Part shown: positions 29,432 through 42,549 of the stretch, piece by piece
How the letters are laid out: each line of letters opens with the position of its first letter
Numbering within the stretch: position 1 is the stretch's first letter
Source: Lunularia cruciata
Lineage: Eukaryota; Streptophyta; Marchantiopsida; Lunulariales; Lunulariaceae
DNA: 64,000 nucleotides
NCBI GenBank assembly: GCA_948567375.1
Contig: OX419758.1
Span: forward strand, 36,347,473 to 36,411,472
Direction: 5' to 3'
Notes under the pieces: generated by a model
The model's input: only the letters and a program-made list of their open reading frames with translations
The model's database searches: none
Told to the model about the DNA's origin: nothing
Made by a program: the position numbers and the translations under genes

Positions 29432-31255
29432 AGGATGGTAACTTGCAAGTAGTACCATTTTCATCTTAAAGATCATAATTGGTACATCATACTCAAGAGG
29501 AGCTGGGACATTTTGGAATAAAATATACTTATGACTTACTCTAGAATCATTATTAGTGACATGGTATACATACCAATATATAATAGTTTGTTGCCAAATT
29601 TGTGATTTTTATTGAGTTAGAGCATCATTTAATGCTCCCATATCACAATAAGACCCATTGCCCATCATGGAGTTAGAATACCGCTAGAGATTGGACTTTG
29701 TTGGACCCTTACCATTGAATTTCAGACATCATAAGTACAATTATATGTACTCTAAGCACTCCATCATCTAACTCCTCATCTCTTTTAGGTACTCTAATAT
29801 CTAACTCTTCATCTACTACTCTCATGGAAACTTGTACATCTGACTCCTCATCTACTCTCATGTGAACCTAGACATCTACCATTGTAGGAAACTCTACATC
29901 TAATATAAGAGCATCCTAAACATGACAACCTGCATATAAATTGAAGTTTCAACTTGTAAAAAGTCCATAAAATAGTGTGCATGATGACTTGCAAATATAC
30001 TTGAATACCATAAATCCATATGTTAGAATAACAACAAGAGGTATAAAAGTAAGATTGACTATTAAAATAGATCAATACTTCTTACTAAAGTTCACTAGTC
30101 TACTTTCACTCACCAAATACCACATCCACATCAAACTCTCCATCCTCCTCAGCAACATCATGAACATTGATCTCATGACCATCTATGGCGTTCTCATAGG
30201 TCACCTCATCCTCACCACTGAAACCACTCTCCATGAAAAGATGTGTGAGAATTTTTTCAAGGAAAGTCAAATTGTATCTATGCTCATCTAGATGGAAGAT
30301 TTGTCTGTGCAAGACCACCAACTCAACTGCCAAAGGAAGCATCACTAAATCTGCCTAATCATAATCCTCACATAATCTTGGTCTTTACATTAAGGATCAC
30401 ATGCCTATCTACCACTTTGTGCCTCCTAGAAGTAGTGAAAACCAAACATAATATCTAATAGAACAATCTCTAAGTAGGATATGTACATTGGTGGGCAAGG
30501 TATCTTTGGGCTATGAAGTCCCTAACATGGAACTAATCTTAGACAAGAGTATGGAGAACCACACTCCATTTGCCAATGTCCCTATTTGCAAAGCAATTGC
30601 CTCCCTAATGATGTCAATTGACAAAGTGAAGGATCTTCCACCAACCATCCTTGTGTATGTGGTATTGTCCCATGTGCTCACAAAATCCAAACAAGATTGG
30701 ACCTAACAGCCAAAAAAATGTACATATCACAAAAATGGACAATCCACAATAAGAAGACAATCCAAAACATAGTCACAATAAATAAAGAGATGATCCAAAC
30801 ATAGAAGACATATATGGGTATGCTACTTGTCATGGGCACCTAGTGGCTAATTTTATAGAGATCCAATTTGGTTCAAATCTATAAGTAACCGTCTATAGAT
30901 TTTGAATATACATGCAATTTAAGATTCTCATTGGCCTTGGATAGTAAGATATGCCAAGATCATTGGTCATTTCTATGGACATAGAAATATGTTATTCTAA
31001 TAATAGTGCTATGCTTGACACCAATGTGGAGAAAGATAAGATTTCAATGATTTTTTTGGTATACCAAAGATACCTCATGCCAAAAAGCTCTAAGAAGTAT
31101 TTACTATACATTATAGAGCATGATAAACGTGTTAATTATAAACTTATGATAGCATTTGCAAGTGAAGATGATCACATAAAGGCATATTGTATATAACACA
31201 TTTGCATAAATGTATATCAATAAGGTATAAAGGACTACATTATACAAACTAGTAT

Positions 31256-31665
31256 GTTACAAAGGAGTTTAAGCTGCAAAGCTACTACCTCTCTTTGGTC
31301 TCAAAGAAGATTCCAAGAAATAAAAAGTACATTACAAAAGAGTTCAAGCTACAAAGCATCATTATAAAGGAGGATAAGTTACATATTAATACATTGCAAA
31401 GGATTTTAAGCTATGGAGCTACCACCTTCCTTCTATCTCAAAGAAGTTTAGAAGAGATAGAAAGTATAGAGCAAAGTAGTATGCTCTAAAGGAGTTTAAG
31501 CTACAGAGTTACCACCTCTCTTCTCTCCCAAAAATTAAAGAGCACAATAGTATGTTACAAAAGCATTTAAGCTATAAAGCTTTAGCGTCTCTTCTATCTT
31601 AGAGAAGCTTACAAGAAACAAAATGTACATTACAAAGGAGTTTAAGCTACAAAGCTACCTCCTCT
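31256..31665. repeat. Degenerate ~75-bp tandem repeat
   Basis: The core TTACAAAGGAGTTTAAGCTA recurs with variation near 31257, 31332, 31393, 31484, 31555 and 31630, mostly 71-75 bp apart. Each is followed by an AAAGCTACCACCTCTCTTCT-like segment. Confidence 0.8.
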
Positions 31666-32214
31666 TTCTACCATACCTATAGTTTATAGAAGGTGCTAAA
31701 GCAATTGTAGTAGTAGGTAGGTTTATGTTGACAATGGTGTCAAATATTGTATATTCTAGCTACTCTATAGATCTTATATATATGGTGGCATGGAATCTTG
31801 CATGTTCATATCTTTTACCACCCAAGACCGTGAGTCTTGCAACTCTCAAGCTATGTCCATATCTAACAATGTATCAAAGGAGTTGTGTTTTCCAAACAAG
31901 CTAGAATTTGAAACATTTCTTTTTATAACACATAAGAGATATATTGGATTGATACTTGGATAAGAAAAGTCAGTGTATAAGAAATTGTTGTATCAAAAAG
32001 AGATAGTTGTTTATTTTTAAAGAATATGCTTTGTCAATAATAAACATGGAAATGAATTTTGTGTGTCGTATGAAAAGATAGTAGAGTTTATCAAACATGA
32101 GCTCTTATTGTTGGTAAGATACCAAATCCGGTTAAAAGACTTGGTAATTACAAGGGCACTAGGAGGTGCTGACAAAGGTATAATAACATCCAAAAATTAT
32201 CATCAAGAATCTTG

Positions 32215-32480
32215 TATGCACAACCATGTGCAAGTATGTGCAAGTAGTGGTGGGTATAGAGAAATGAGGACAAAATGCAAGGGTGAGTATGAGTAACAAG
32301 GAACATTGGCAGATGTATGTAGGGCTTGGTATGCACAATAAAGAAAGTAGATCTATGTAGGTAGGGATTGGTATGCGCATGCAAGAAAGTGAGTGAGTGT
32401 ATAGGTAGGTAGGTGTGAGTATACACAACAAGGAGTGGGTATGTGCAGCCAAGAGGTAGGCTGCATAGGCAAGGGGCAAT
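32215..32480. repeat. Degenerate GTAGG/GTATGTGCA-rich repeat
   Basis: Loose repeats of TATGTGCA-CAAGNNGTAGG units of about 40 bp. The units are too degraded to count precisely. Confidence 0.5.
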
Positions 32481-33013
32481 ATGTATAGCCAAGGAAACAC
32501 AACAAAACACACAAACACAAAAACATACAAAAACATAGAAAATATATTATATCTAAACTAAACTACTAAAATGTAACCAAATGAGAACACATCAAGCACA
32601 AAAAATCATATGTGGCCATGGGTATTGGATGGAAATTACAACTGTAAGCCCTCACAAATGGATCAAAGTCACCCTCACAAATGGCTTTTCCTAAAGTTCT
32701 GATTTACAATTTATTGAGCTAACACCATTTGATAAAGGTTATCTTGTCCTCAAGTGCATAGAAATTAATGAGCCAAAGCCCTTCCTTAGTGTTATAAGTG
32801 CCTCAATGTCATAAGTGTACTCCATGTTCTACTTATTAAAATCTCTTTCATAATATTCCATTCAAGTTGCCATTTTCTCTCTTAGTTTTCAAGAATTTCA
32901 TAGTGTCCTCCAAGACTCCACACTCTAGTCTTGATTTTGGCCTCTCTTAGGTCCTTCTCTCCAATTTCAAACTTGTTCTCTCAAACCCCTCTCTCTAGTT
33001 TCAAAGATTAGTC

Positions 33014-33038
33014 CCTCCTCCTCCTCCTCCTCCTCCTC
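33014..33038. repeat. (CTC)n microsatellite
   Basis: About eight CTC units. Confidence 0.9.
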
Positions 33039-33139
33039 CCTCTCTCTTTCAAAATCAAAAATCTTTCAAGACCTTTCAACAATTGAGTCCTTTTTGAAAT
33101 TGGACTCACTCTCCCTTACTCTTGGTTTGAATGGTATCT

Positions 33140-33430
33140 CTCTCTCTCTCAGGACCCTATTTCTTCTTTCAAAATTGGAATTTCTACTCTCTTTCTTTCT
33201 TAGTTTACACAAATATGGCCTCCCTCTCTCTCAAAGCCTGGTTCTTCTTTCTAAATTGGCTCCCCACTCTTCCTCTCTCTTGGTTTACCTAAATATGGGC
33301 ATCCCTTTATGTCAAAGGCTGGTTCTTCTTTCAAAATCAGCTTGTTTACTCTCTTTCCCTCTTGGTTTACCTAAATATGTGCTTCCTTTTCTCTCAAAAC
33401 CCTGGTTCTTCTTTTGATATTGTTTTCTCT
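33140..33430. repeat. Degenerate ~82-bp tandem repeat
   Basis: TGGTTCTTCTTTC recurs near 33159, 33239, 33320 and 33403. Between the copies CTTGGTTTACCTAAATATGG also recurs. More decayed units continue to about 33570. Confidence 0.8.
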
Positions 33431-34838
33431 AGGTTATTTAAGGCCCGCCTCTCTTTCAAAGCCTAGTTCTTATTTCAAAACCTTTTGAATGCCTTCTATC
33501 TTCCAAAGCTTGGTCCTTGTTTCAAAATCTTATGAAGTGCCTTCTCTCTACCCTAGCCTGGTCCACCATTCAAGATTGATCTCCCTCTCTCAATATGTGT
33601 TTCTCTTGAAATTGGCCAAACCTTCTAAATTCAACACTTTCAAAACTGGTCTAAAAAGCTCTCATCAATTTTTTACCTCAATCCAATTTACATAAACTCC
33701 CTTGCATATATTGGCTCTAAACTCTTTGCTTTTGAACTGACTGTAAGTCTTATCCTATTTGATGCTTTCCAACAAAGGAACTCCAGTCCCAAAAATTTGT
33801 GCAAACCCTAAATCCTCTCTTGGTTTTTGAACAATGAACTTTGCTCTCCAACTATGCACAACCCTCTCCATAATTTTGGATTCATATTCTGTGCTTCTGA
33901 ATGCGTACTTAAATGAATTTTTTTCTTGTATACACTCTCTATAATATACCAAGGCCCCTCTAGATTTTTCAATATAAGCATTCTAAAAACTTTATAACAT
34001 ACAAACAAAACTCTTAGTTTATGGTTTTACCAAGATCTCTCTTGATCTAGATCTGTGAACCTGATAAACCTTATAAACACTTTATAACATACAAACAAAG
34101 TAAACAAAGCTCTCTATTTATAAAATATAAACAAAGCTCTATGTTTATAACATATGAATATAAAATTTCCATGAAACTTTGTAATATACCAAGACCTCTC
34201 TTGGTTGATGAATATAAACTACCAAAAGATATGAAATCTGAATGTCTACAATGGCTTCAAATTCCTCCTAAGAATACAGCCTGCAACCAAGTCAAGCTTT
34301 ACAAAATTGCTTCAAAAAAGTTTCTTTTAAGAATACATCTTGCAACCAAGTCAAGCTTTATGGAAGTGTTAAAATTATTTTGAGGAATACAATTCAAGTT
34401 TTAGTGGGAAGGGTTTTGCTCAAGAAGGTGACCCTTCAACCTCATTGATCACTAACCATGAAAAGACTTGCACCTCTTGGGACTATCCATAGGCTCATGG
34501 TTGTGTATGAACATCCTAAACTCCTATACAACCTCATAAACACAAGTCCTACTTACCAATCTCCAAGCCTCATAACATGCAATATGTACCCAAAGAAAAC
34601 ATAGCATACATACAAGAGCTTCCCAAAAATACACACAAGAACACAAGAACACAAGAGTATGCCATAACAAAATTTTATTCCATATATCTTGAGTAAAAGT
34701 TTTACACCATTTAGGGAGTATACAACAAACCACCAAATCTCTTATTAAATTTCAACCATCTTTCTATAACACTCATCCTTAGATATTCTTGGTCATGTTG
34801 CTAATGCGGGAGAGCATCATCAAGTTTATTAGTTGAAC

Positions 34839-34864
34839 CCTCCTCCTCCTCCTCCTCCTCCTCC
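34839..34864. repeat. (CTC)n microsatellite
   Basis: About eight CTC units. Confidence 0.9.
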
Positions 34865-35697
34865 ATTTCCCAAGAATCTTATCTATTTATCAAGAAGTTA
34901 TGGGGAATAATGCAAGTTCTTATCTATTTCATGAGATAAGCTATGCTTCTACAATTAAAATGAATCCTTACTTCTTTTAAAAAATACCATCTAGCTTTGA
35001 GAATTCCTATGCAATGTTTGTTTACTATATGGGTTTGATCACACATTTGTTGAAGTTATGTTTATCAACAATGCAACTTATCTTGAAGGAAGGTACAAAA
35101 TGACTCATTGGAGTGCACTTGGAATCTGTAAGCAAGTATTGGTTGATGTCAAAGAAGTTGCATGCACCTCTTTGATTCAAATCTGCCTATAGTGTGGATT
35201 TCTTCACACATATCATATTGTGATATGAACCCAGTGTTTTTGAAAAAAATCAAATATCATTACATGAGATGAGACTACAACCCAACCTAACCACCATACT
35301 AAACATACAAAAAGGTAAAGGTTGTACAAACAACAAATATAATACACATTTGACAACACTAGAAAATAACGAGAAGAAGATTCAATTGCAAGAAAATACT
35401 ATGACACTCTGATCCTAACCACAACCCAAAACTTGCAAAAAGGTAGTCCAAAAAGCAAAAAAGAAATCCACATGAAAAACCTAGAAAACAATGAGAAGAA
35501 AATTCAGTTGCAAGGAAATACTCAAACATTACTTCTTGCAAAATGAAGAACTCTTCTTTGATAGTCACAAATTATCTGCTCGTTTGTGGAGTATGATCCT
35601 TTTCTGCTATACTATGTTTCATTTTCATCCTTGGGTCTCTACACCAAAGGAAAAGAGGTTCAGTCTACTAAACCAATGTACCCATGAATCCCTTTTA

Positions 35698-35803
35698 GGC
35701 AAATACGGAGGATATTCTAAATCTCTCTTTTAGGGCAAATATGAAGGATATTCTAAATCTCTCTTTTGGGCAAATACGGAGGATATTCTAAATCTCTCTT
35801 CTT
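35698..35803. repeat. Three copies of a ~36-bp tandem repeat
   Basis: The unit GGCAAATACGGAGGATATTC followed by TAAATCTCTC starts at 35698, 35734 and 35769 with only a few differences. Confidence 0.9.
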
Positions 35804-35849
35804 TGGCATGCCATTGCTTCCCTCGCCATGGTGGACAAAATTGCTTTAA

Positions 35850-35852
<3 letters not shown>

Positions 35853-35920
<68 letters not shown>
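35853..35920. repeat. (CT)n microsatellite, 34 units
   Basis: An uninterrupted CT run of 68 bp. Confidence 0.95.
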
Positions 35921-35927
<7 letters not shown>

Positions 35928-37430
35928 TATTATGCTAGAATCAACACTTAACTACAGTATAGAAGATCCATTTCTACTATGTCCATAGCAACCTGAATCC
36001 ACATGGGGATTTGAACTTTTCCTTGCAATTTCTTGGTGGAAACTGAATGCTCTTTAGTGATCTCCATAAGAGTATCGAAAGGTTCTATGTCCGTGAGCGT
36101 TTACTGTTTAAACATGGATGGTTCTAGATTATGGAAATACTTTGAAAGAAGTGTAAACTTCAAGGATGTAGACTCTCCCACGAAGATATCTCCTATTGTC
36201 CACAAAATCCCACCATTTTAAACATATTTCTCCCATATCAAGTTTTGTGTCTTCATCACTCTACTCCTCTAAATTCCAAGTCTCTTTGAAACTCACTCCA
36301 ATCTACTTATCAAAACTAAACTCCTCACTCAACTCATTCTAAATCTGAGTATCTCAACATAGGCATCTTTTAATTTCCTTACATAGTCATTTATGGGTAC
36401 AATTTCTTGACATGATTTTGGCTAAATCTCAACTAAACCAGACAAGTCCTAATTCTCGGTATGATTTTGACTAAAGCACAATTAATAAACTCTCCAATCC
36501 GTCAATTACTTCACTAATAAGTTCACATCAATTTCCTCTCAACAACGCCCGTCAAATTCCTCTCTCAGAAGCGTTTGGTATAATCAGAGTAGCTAAAGCT
36601 CGATTTGATTTCTTCTCTCGTGAGCTCCTGGCATGATTCGGATTTAAAGATCAATTCAGATCAACCAAACCAACTTCTAATTCTTGGTATGATCTCGGTA
36701 CGATTTCTACTAAAGCTCACTTCGAATAAACTCTCGAGTTTGTCAATTTCCTCTCCCATAAGCTCCCTTCAATTTTGTCTCTTATAAGTGCCCGTCACAT
36801 TCCTCTCTTAAAGAGCCCATTTCCTCTCCCATATGCGCACGTCAATTTAAACTCTCTGAAGCTCCAATTTCCTCTCTAAAGAGAGCGACCCGCATAGAAT
36901 AGTACATTCCTCGCGTATACACAAAATTTCTGCTCCTCATGCGTCATTGTATCATCATATTCAGATCGACGACTGCTCAGTATCATCTTTTGAACACATT
37001 TCAAACTTCTCAAATGTGGGAAGAACCCAAAATGTTTTGGACATATCTTCATTTTCACAAGTAACACGGAACACGACATCGCATTTCAACTCTAATGACA
37101 CGTCGTTCATTTTTCAAATTCTAAACCCCATCTACTACCCCTAATTAAGATTCTAAGACCACCGGTAATCCTTTCACCATTATAATTACGGGCCACTTTT
37201 CTCGTGACCCATGAAAAACGTCACGGTTGTGGTCCATGGACTGAAAAAAACTACAAACCTTGTCGCACCCACCGTTCACAAAGCTTTTAGGACATATCGT
37301 AAACGAGATTTACGGTTTCCTTGCGGGGCCCCCGTAACCTCTATTTGAAACCCCCCCAGTTATTCCCTATATGTTAGGCTCCAGCTATCGCATGCATCAT
37401 TACTCAAGTTGTCAAAGACCATAATATAGA

Positions 37431-38563
37431 GATTCTGCATCTAGCGACCAGCGTGATCCAGCGGATGTGGGAGCTAATCTGCGCCAACCTTGCACACTTT
37501 CTTCCACTTCCCTGCAGGCATATCTTGTTCAACTCATGCCGGATATCTGCAGGCATATCTTGTTCACCCTTGCCGGATATTTGCTTGCCGCTGTCCGCAT
37601 TTTGGTTAAGGACCGTGTTGTCATGTGGAAAGGGGTGCGGCGGTCAAATGTGTTCTGGCAAACTGCATGAAACCACAGACAATTCTATCGACTCGGCTGG
37701 CCATGCAGTCGATATAAATGTTGAGCACGGTCATACGGAAGACTGGAAGGTGCAAATGTCGCTACAGGACTCATACTTCTCGATCCCCACAAGGCCAATA
37801 ACTTCAATGTAAACTGGCAAAGATCCTTCCAGGAACGAGGCCAAGACACCTCGGGCGACGGGCAAATAAATACCTGACCAACTAAATCCTCACAATTTGT
37901 AGGAGATAGATTCGTGGACCCTGATAAGCACCGACTCAATAGTCGTATCGCAATGTCAATGCGCCATCGAGATCACCGAGCGGTAGGGAGAGCCTTGATG
38001 TGTGGTATACTGGATAGTTATCAGTTCCGGAAGGATGAGAAAAGAGAATGAAGTGCCCTCAAGATGTTCACCGCTGAAGACCGCAACACAGCAGTAGTGC
38101 GCCACAGAAAGCCAGAGAAGTAAAGCGAAAGCCGGTAGAATGAGCAATTTCTACAAGGTCATTACATTATTGTATGTGTAACAAAAGACGCTGATCTGGG
38201 CAAATTTAAGTGGAGCCGATACAAGGATGTTAAACGTAGAAGTGCACCGAGCTTTATTAAAGTGTAACTCCGAGAATGTAACAAAGCTCCATGCAGTTCG
38301 GATCAAAAGGTGATTCCTTCGTTTGAACAGACTACTTCCTTCGAACTACTGTCTCTCCTGTATTCCGCGTCCTGAATTTGAAGGCTATTACCATCTTTTG
38401 CCCGTCTGTCCCTAAATTGTAATTCTAAGCGATGGACACTCATCTCAAAAATGTGGAGGGGAACAAAAAGTCTCCCAGCCATGATTCTTCAAGCAAGGCC
38501 ATTCGTGTCTGTGAAGCAATGTGGCATCTCCGTGAATCACTCATGCATAAGTGATGTGAGAAT
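37431..38563. other. Gene-poor stretch downstream of the acyl carrier protein gene
   Basis: Base composition becomes less AT-rich from about 37440. No frame shows a recognisable domain. The 63-codon minus frame 37956-38147 starts with a hydrophobic stretch but has no other support. About 38200-38563 should contain the 3' UTR of the acyl carrier protein gene. Confidence 0.5.
37512..37581. repeat. 35-bp tandem duplication
   Basis: CTGCAGGCATATCTTGTTCA begins at 37512 and again at 37547. The two 35-bp units differ at very few positions. Confidence 0.9.
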
Positions 38564-39804
38564 TTATGACTTGATGAAAGACTGAATCAAGTCAGCTGCT
38601 TCTTGCACAGTTGAAATTTTTCCTGCATTGTCCTCGTCAAGGGTGATCTTAAACTCCTCCTCAAGAGCCATCATAATCTCTACCTGGAATTCAGAGGCGA
38701 CGCACTAATAAGAACAAAATCCCACAAGACCAAAAAGGAAAAACTCCATAAAGACTAGAAGTTTCGATTGTCTAAATACTCGGTGAAATCGGGAAACATC
38801 TACCACGCTACTTGCTCACATGAGGAATGTGCAGGCTGTTTTGGACCGTTTCACAATAAGCAGCAGAAGCCTATATGTCCGTATAATCGGATAACCACTC
38901 AAACCCGGCGGGACTTACAGTGTCGAGAGAGTCAGCTCCCAGATCGGCAAATTTGGCCTCGGGAACAACCTTATCTTTTTCACAAGCCAGCTGCTCAATG
39001 ATGATAGCCTGGACCTTCTGCAGAGTCTTCTCCTCGGCAGCCTGCGCATCAAACTAAGCATTACACTTCAGAAATCTACAACATAACCAAATGAGGTATG
39101 GAAGACAGGCGAAAGTTCTTGCCCCAGGGTAAGTGGCGATGAAACGGCGACTATCTAGAACATTGAATCGACTGAAGGAATACCAGCATATAAAGTTACT
39201 TACCGAGGCTGAAATAATCACTCTGCGGATTGGAGCAGCGCGCAGCACGACGGCTATTTGTGTGAAAGAAGGGAAAGCCTTCAGTCCGTTAAATCTGGCG
39301 ACGGACTGCAGATTATTCCAACAGATCGAGTGTCAGAAATGCTTTCATTCATGTCTATTCTAGGTACACGCAGAGCAGTCCATACAAGCGATCACAGATC
39401 TGTTCGGTGATTAACGTTCAGGATCAGGATCAGAATCAGGCGTCGTGACCCGCTCAATATTCTCTACGAGAGTTGCAGATCTGCATTTCCTGCCCTGACA
39501 TATGTCGAAATGCTAGGGTGATTTTTACAGGCTACCACGCGCTTCGCGGACATCATTCCACAAACACTAATCTCTCGGAGGGAGAAAAAATATGCGGGGA
39601 GTATCCTGTTCCACGAAAACAGACAGCATTGCTCAACCCACGGATGGACAATTCGCCAGCAGTGTTCTCGGGATACAGAAGAGAACTCAGTAAATTGCAC
39701 TCGATGGAAATAAAAGATCTCACCAATTTCTGTTGAGCGCATGCAAGCTGCAGGGCAGCTGATGCAGCGGAAACTCTGACCAAAGAGGCGGAAACGGCAG
39801 CCAT
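38564..39804 (-). CDS. ACP: Acyl carrier protein precursor, organellar
   Basis: Four exons on the minus strand: 39724-39804, 39204-39305, 38919-39041 and 38564-38683. All introns are GT-AG and phase 0, giving 141 residues. The protein carries growing acyl chains in type II fatty-acid synthesis. The mature domain (from about residue 60) has [20 protein letters not shown], in which Ser99 of the DSL motif is the 4'-phosphopantetheine attachment site. It ends in [10 protein letters not shown]. The first ~60 residues are rich in Ser, Ala, Val and Arg with few acidic residues and look like a transit peptide. A plastid location is more likely than mitochondrial, but this is inferred. ATG 39804 is the first in-frame start before the transit-like region. 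Confidence 0.95.
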
Positions 39805-40400
39805 CTCTACGCAGAGTGCACGTCGAATTAACTGGAGCGAAACGATCGATCACCCTGGTCTAGAACAAGAAACTTCCTGCAACAACCCGATCAAGAAATC
39901 GGTGCAAGAAGCGAGCTGCTCAAAACACCTAGGGATTTGATTATGCTTTGAGTGACTCCAGGAACAACGCTGGAAGCTTATAAACAAACTGGGCGAGAAT
40001 GCGCGATCGGATCTGGCGATTATAACAGAGAATGCGGACAGACAGGCAGCTTGTATGGAAGCTTGCTTTTTGTTTCCTTCCTTCGCCTGCCGGACCTCCG
40101 ATCTCTTCTCTCCTTCGCTGTGCGCTCCCTCTCGTCTGCTTGTCTGGTCTCCTTGCTTTGCCTTCGCCTCTCTCCTTCGGCCCTTCACGGCCCTCGGAAA
40201 CTCCGTGATGCTGCCCGCAGTATTTTCCACCGCTCACTTGTCGCAACCCCGCCCTCGAGAGTACCGCGCCGCTGACTCCCGCTGCCCATCCCGTTCCGGC
40301 GTTTTAGGCCCTGGTCTAGGGAGATCCTATCAAGTAGCTGAGGGCCTTTCTGGCAGTTGCTCTAAATTCTCCTGGAGGTTTGTGCGGTAGAGCCCATCGA
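39805..40400 (-). promoter_or_regulatory. Upstream region and probable 5' UTR of the acyl carrier protein gene
   Basis: GC content is higher than in the surroundings, and the minus strand is purine-rich (about 40050-40200), typical of plant leaders. The minus-strand sequence TTCTTGTTCTAG at about 39862-39873 could be the acceptor of a 5' UTR intron. I see no clear TATA box. Confidence 0.4.
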
Positions 40401-41365
40401 GGTTCCCGATTTCACTAAAGAGCCCTGAGCTATGTGGATGGTCCTGGTTAAAACTTACATTTTCATCGATGAGACGAAATAAAATAAAGTATCAAAAAGT
40501 TTTTAAGATCCCACTTTCTTGTACTAACCCTTAGTCTTTGGACTTCTGCATCATACGGAGAAGATAATTTTGCTTTTATATATTCCCTAGAACAACCCCA
40601 CGGTATTGAAATAGGGGTAGACAAGTTCTTCAAGTTGAGATTATCTCATCTTAGTTCTTCAAACTTTATGCAAAATCTCATCTTAGTTCTTCGAACTTTG
40701 TGATGTACAACCTTTTATCTAATGGGTATCCAGTAAGTGTAGAGTAACCCTCCCTTGTTAATCTGTATTGTACAATAGCTATCTAGACTCTAGTTGCAAA
40801 TAGTGTACATGGGTCGACAGAAACACGTTAAGTATTTTGAAAAATGGGACTAGAATACATCACCAAAATGACGGAAGAATGTAGTTACCCTAATGGTTGT
40901 TTGAAAACATCTACACCATTCCAAAACAATAAGAATTAGGGGGTTTAATGCTAATATTGATAAAATTGTTAACCTAATGACATCATCATCCATACAAATT
41001 GTTATGACCTCTCCTAAAACTAGTTTTCAATGACAATAAATGGATTATGAATGAAATATCAATTTTGATGAATGTATATATGTATGTTTAAATTAAAGGC
41101 GTAAATTTATGACAATAGACAGAATTTCCATTAAAGCTTACGCGACACCTCTTGGCACATCAATTGGCTACGGGACCTAATCAAGGATTTTAAACCCTAT
41201 GGGCTAATGTAAAATTTAATCAGCAGTTTTTCTTTTCTATTTACGAGAAAGGCTTTTCTCATTCCAGTTATTTGACATTTACGTGAATGGTTACAACCAT
41301 GAATTCTTGCGTGAAGGACTGAAGTATGACTAGCGAGGCTTTTATATGCGGGAAGGAGAAATAGT

Positions 41366-41545
41366 TCAGAACTTGGGAGTGTGAGTAACTTGTGAGCTCA
41401 CAAGTGATATAATTTTTAAGCTCACAAGTGATACAACTTGTAGGCTCACAATTGATATATAGTTGAGAACTTGGGAGTGTGAAGAACTTGTGAACTTGGG
41501 AGTGTGAATCACTTGTGAGCTCACAAGTGATATAATTTTCGGTAC
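41366..41545. repeat. Cluster of short direct and inverted repeats
   Basis: GAACTTGGGAGTGTGA occurs three times (near 41374, 41467 and 41496, the middle and last close together). GCTCACAAGTGATA occurs three times with one variant. TTGTGAGCTCACAA is itself palindromic. Confidence 0.8.
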
Positions 41546-42480
41546 CAAGAACTTCAATTAACAACCACTTAAGAGACTTAAAACCTACAAACACGGTCCG
41601 TAATCCACATCTACAGGTTGGCCTCTCGAGAAAAAATTTGAGTTCACTGGAAATCTACATCAGTATAACCCCCTTTTGATCATATCTGTAAAGCTCCTTG
41701 TGATGGTGGATTTTTCCCACGATTTCTCTCTCTTATATACTTAAGAAATGGAGATTTGATAAGATGTTTATTTTCCAAAAGAGGTTAAATTATTAAATTA
41801 AAGGAGCACGCTCTTCAAGTGGATTCCGCAATTAGTGTTCGCGATTTGAAAAGAATCAAAAGGGTTTCTCTCTCTTGAAGATAAAGGGAGGTCTATCAGC
41901 ACGTTTAGTGAGTCGATTAGCTCAAAAGTGATCAAATCAATGAGTTCATTCCTTCCAACAATTGAAAAACCAAGGAGGTTTTCTTTTCGTCCAGTGTAAA
42001 TCATTCTACTTAGAGATTATCAAGGTTCTTGTCTTCACCATGGTCATGAGAGTGAAGTAATTTTAGATACGTTGGAGAAGACACCACTTCCAGTAAGTAG
42101 AGATTAAGGGCATGAATCTCGTTTTGTTGTTCTTCAGTAATATATATACCACTCGTGGATCTATAGGCTCCTCATCGCAATAAAATCAAAACTATGAAAT
42201 CTATGACTTACCTTTCTAGGTTTACGATCGTACGTCTCTTGGTCATGTTCTAAATGTGTAAATACATATTTAAATAAAGCAAGACACATAAAACAATAAA
42301 TTGTGAGCTAGTTCTCTTTCCCGATTATGTTTATAATTCAAAAAAAACATTTTATTTTGAGCAATTTCATTCCACTCAGAAAGTAAGTGAAGTGAACCGC
42401 AGAAATTTCTTCAGTACCTTAATTCTGTGCGGAATTAGCTATCAAGAAGGTGACCTGTGCCTCTCAAAGCAAGAGAAAAG

Positions 42481-42549
42481 GCGACCGCGTAGAAAAAACA
42501 ATCAAGCCGTACAAGGGAGAGACAAAAAAGTAAAATGGGGCTAAGCCCC
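42481..42549 (+). repeat. Short dispersed repeat, copy 1
   Basis: It runs from GCGACCGCGTAG through ATCAAGCCGTACAAGGGAGA to the small palindrome GGGGCTAAGCCCC. It is shared with copies at 43288 and 46768. Confidence 0.85.

Larger units (their letters stand above)
29437..37430. other. AT-rich region without recognisable genes
   Basis: About 8 kb of low-complexity, AT- and CT-rich sequence. I found no frame with a known domain. The frames at 30106-30345 and 30488-30706 have no recognisable motif. The region holds several degenerate tandem repeats and microsatellites, listed separately. Confidence 0.6.

Noticed and set aside
30106..30706. ORFs of 79 and 72 codons in the AT-rich region
   Set aside because: No domain or conserved motif seen; length is within chance for this composition.
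31256..31665. CRISPR-like array
   Set aside because: The repeats are degenerate, spacing is irregular and the context is a plant nuclear genome.
37956..38147. 63-codon minus-strand ORF with a signal-peptide-like start
   Set aside because: No conserved domain, no partner exon, and the hydrophobic stretch is short. Not enough to call a gene.
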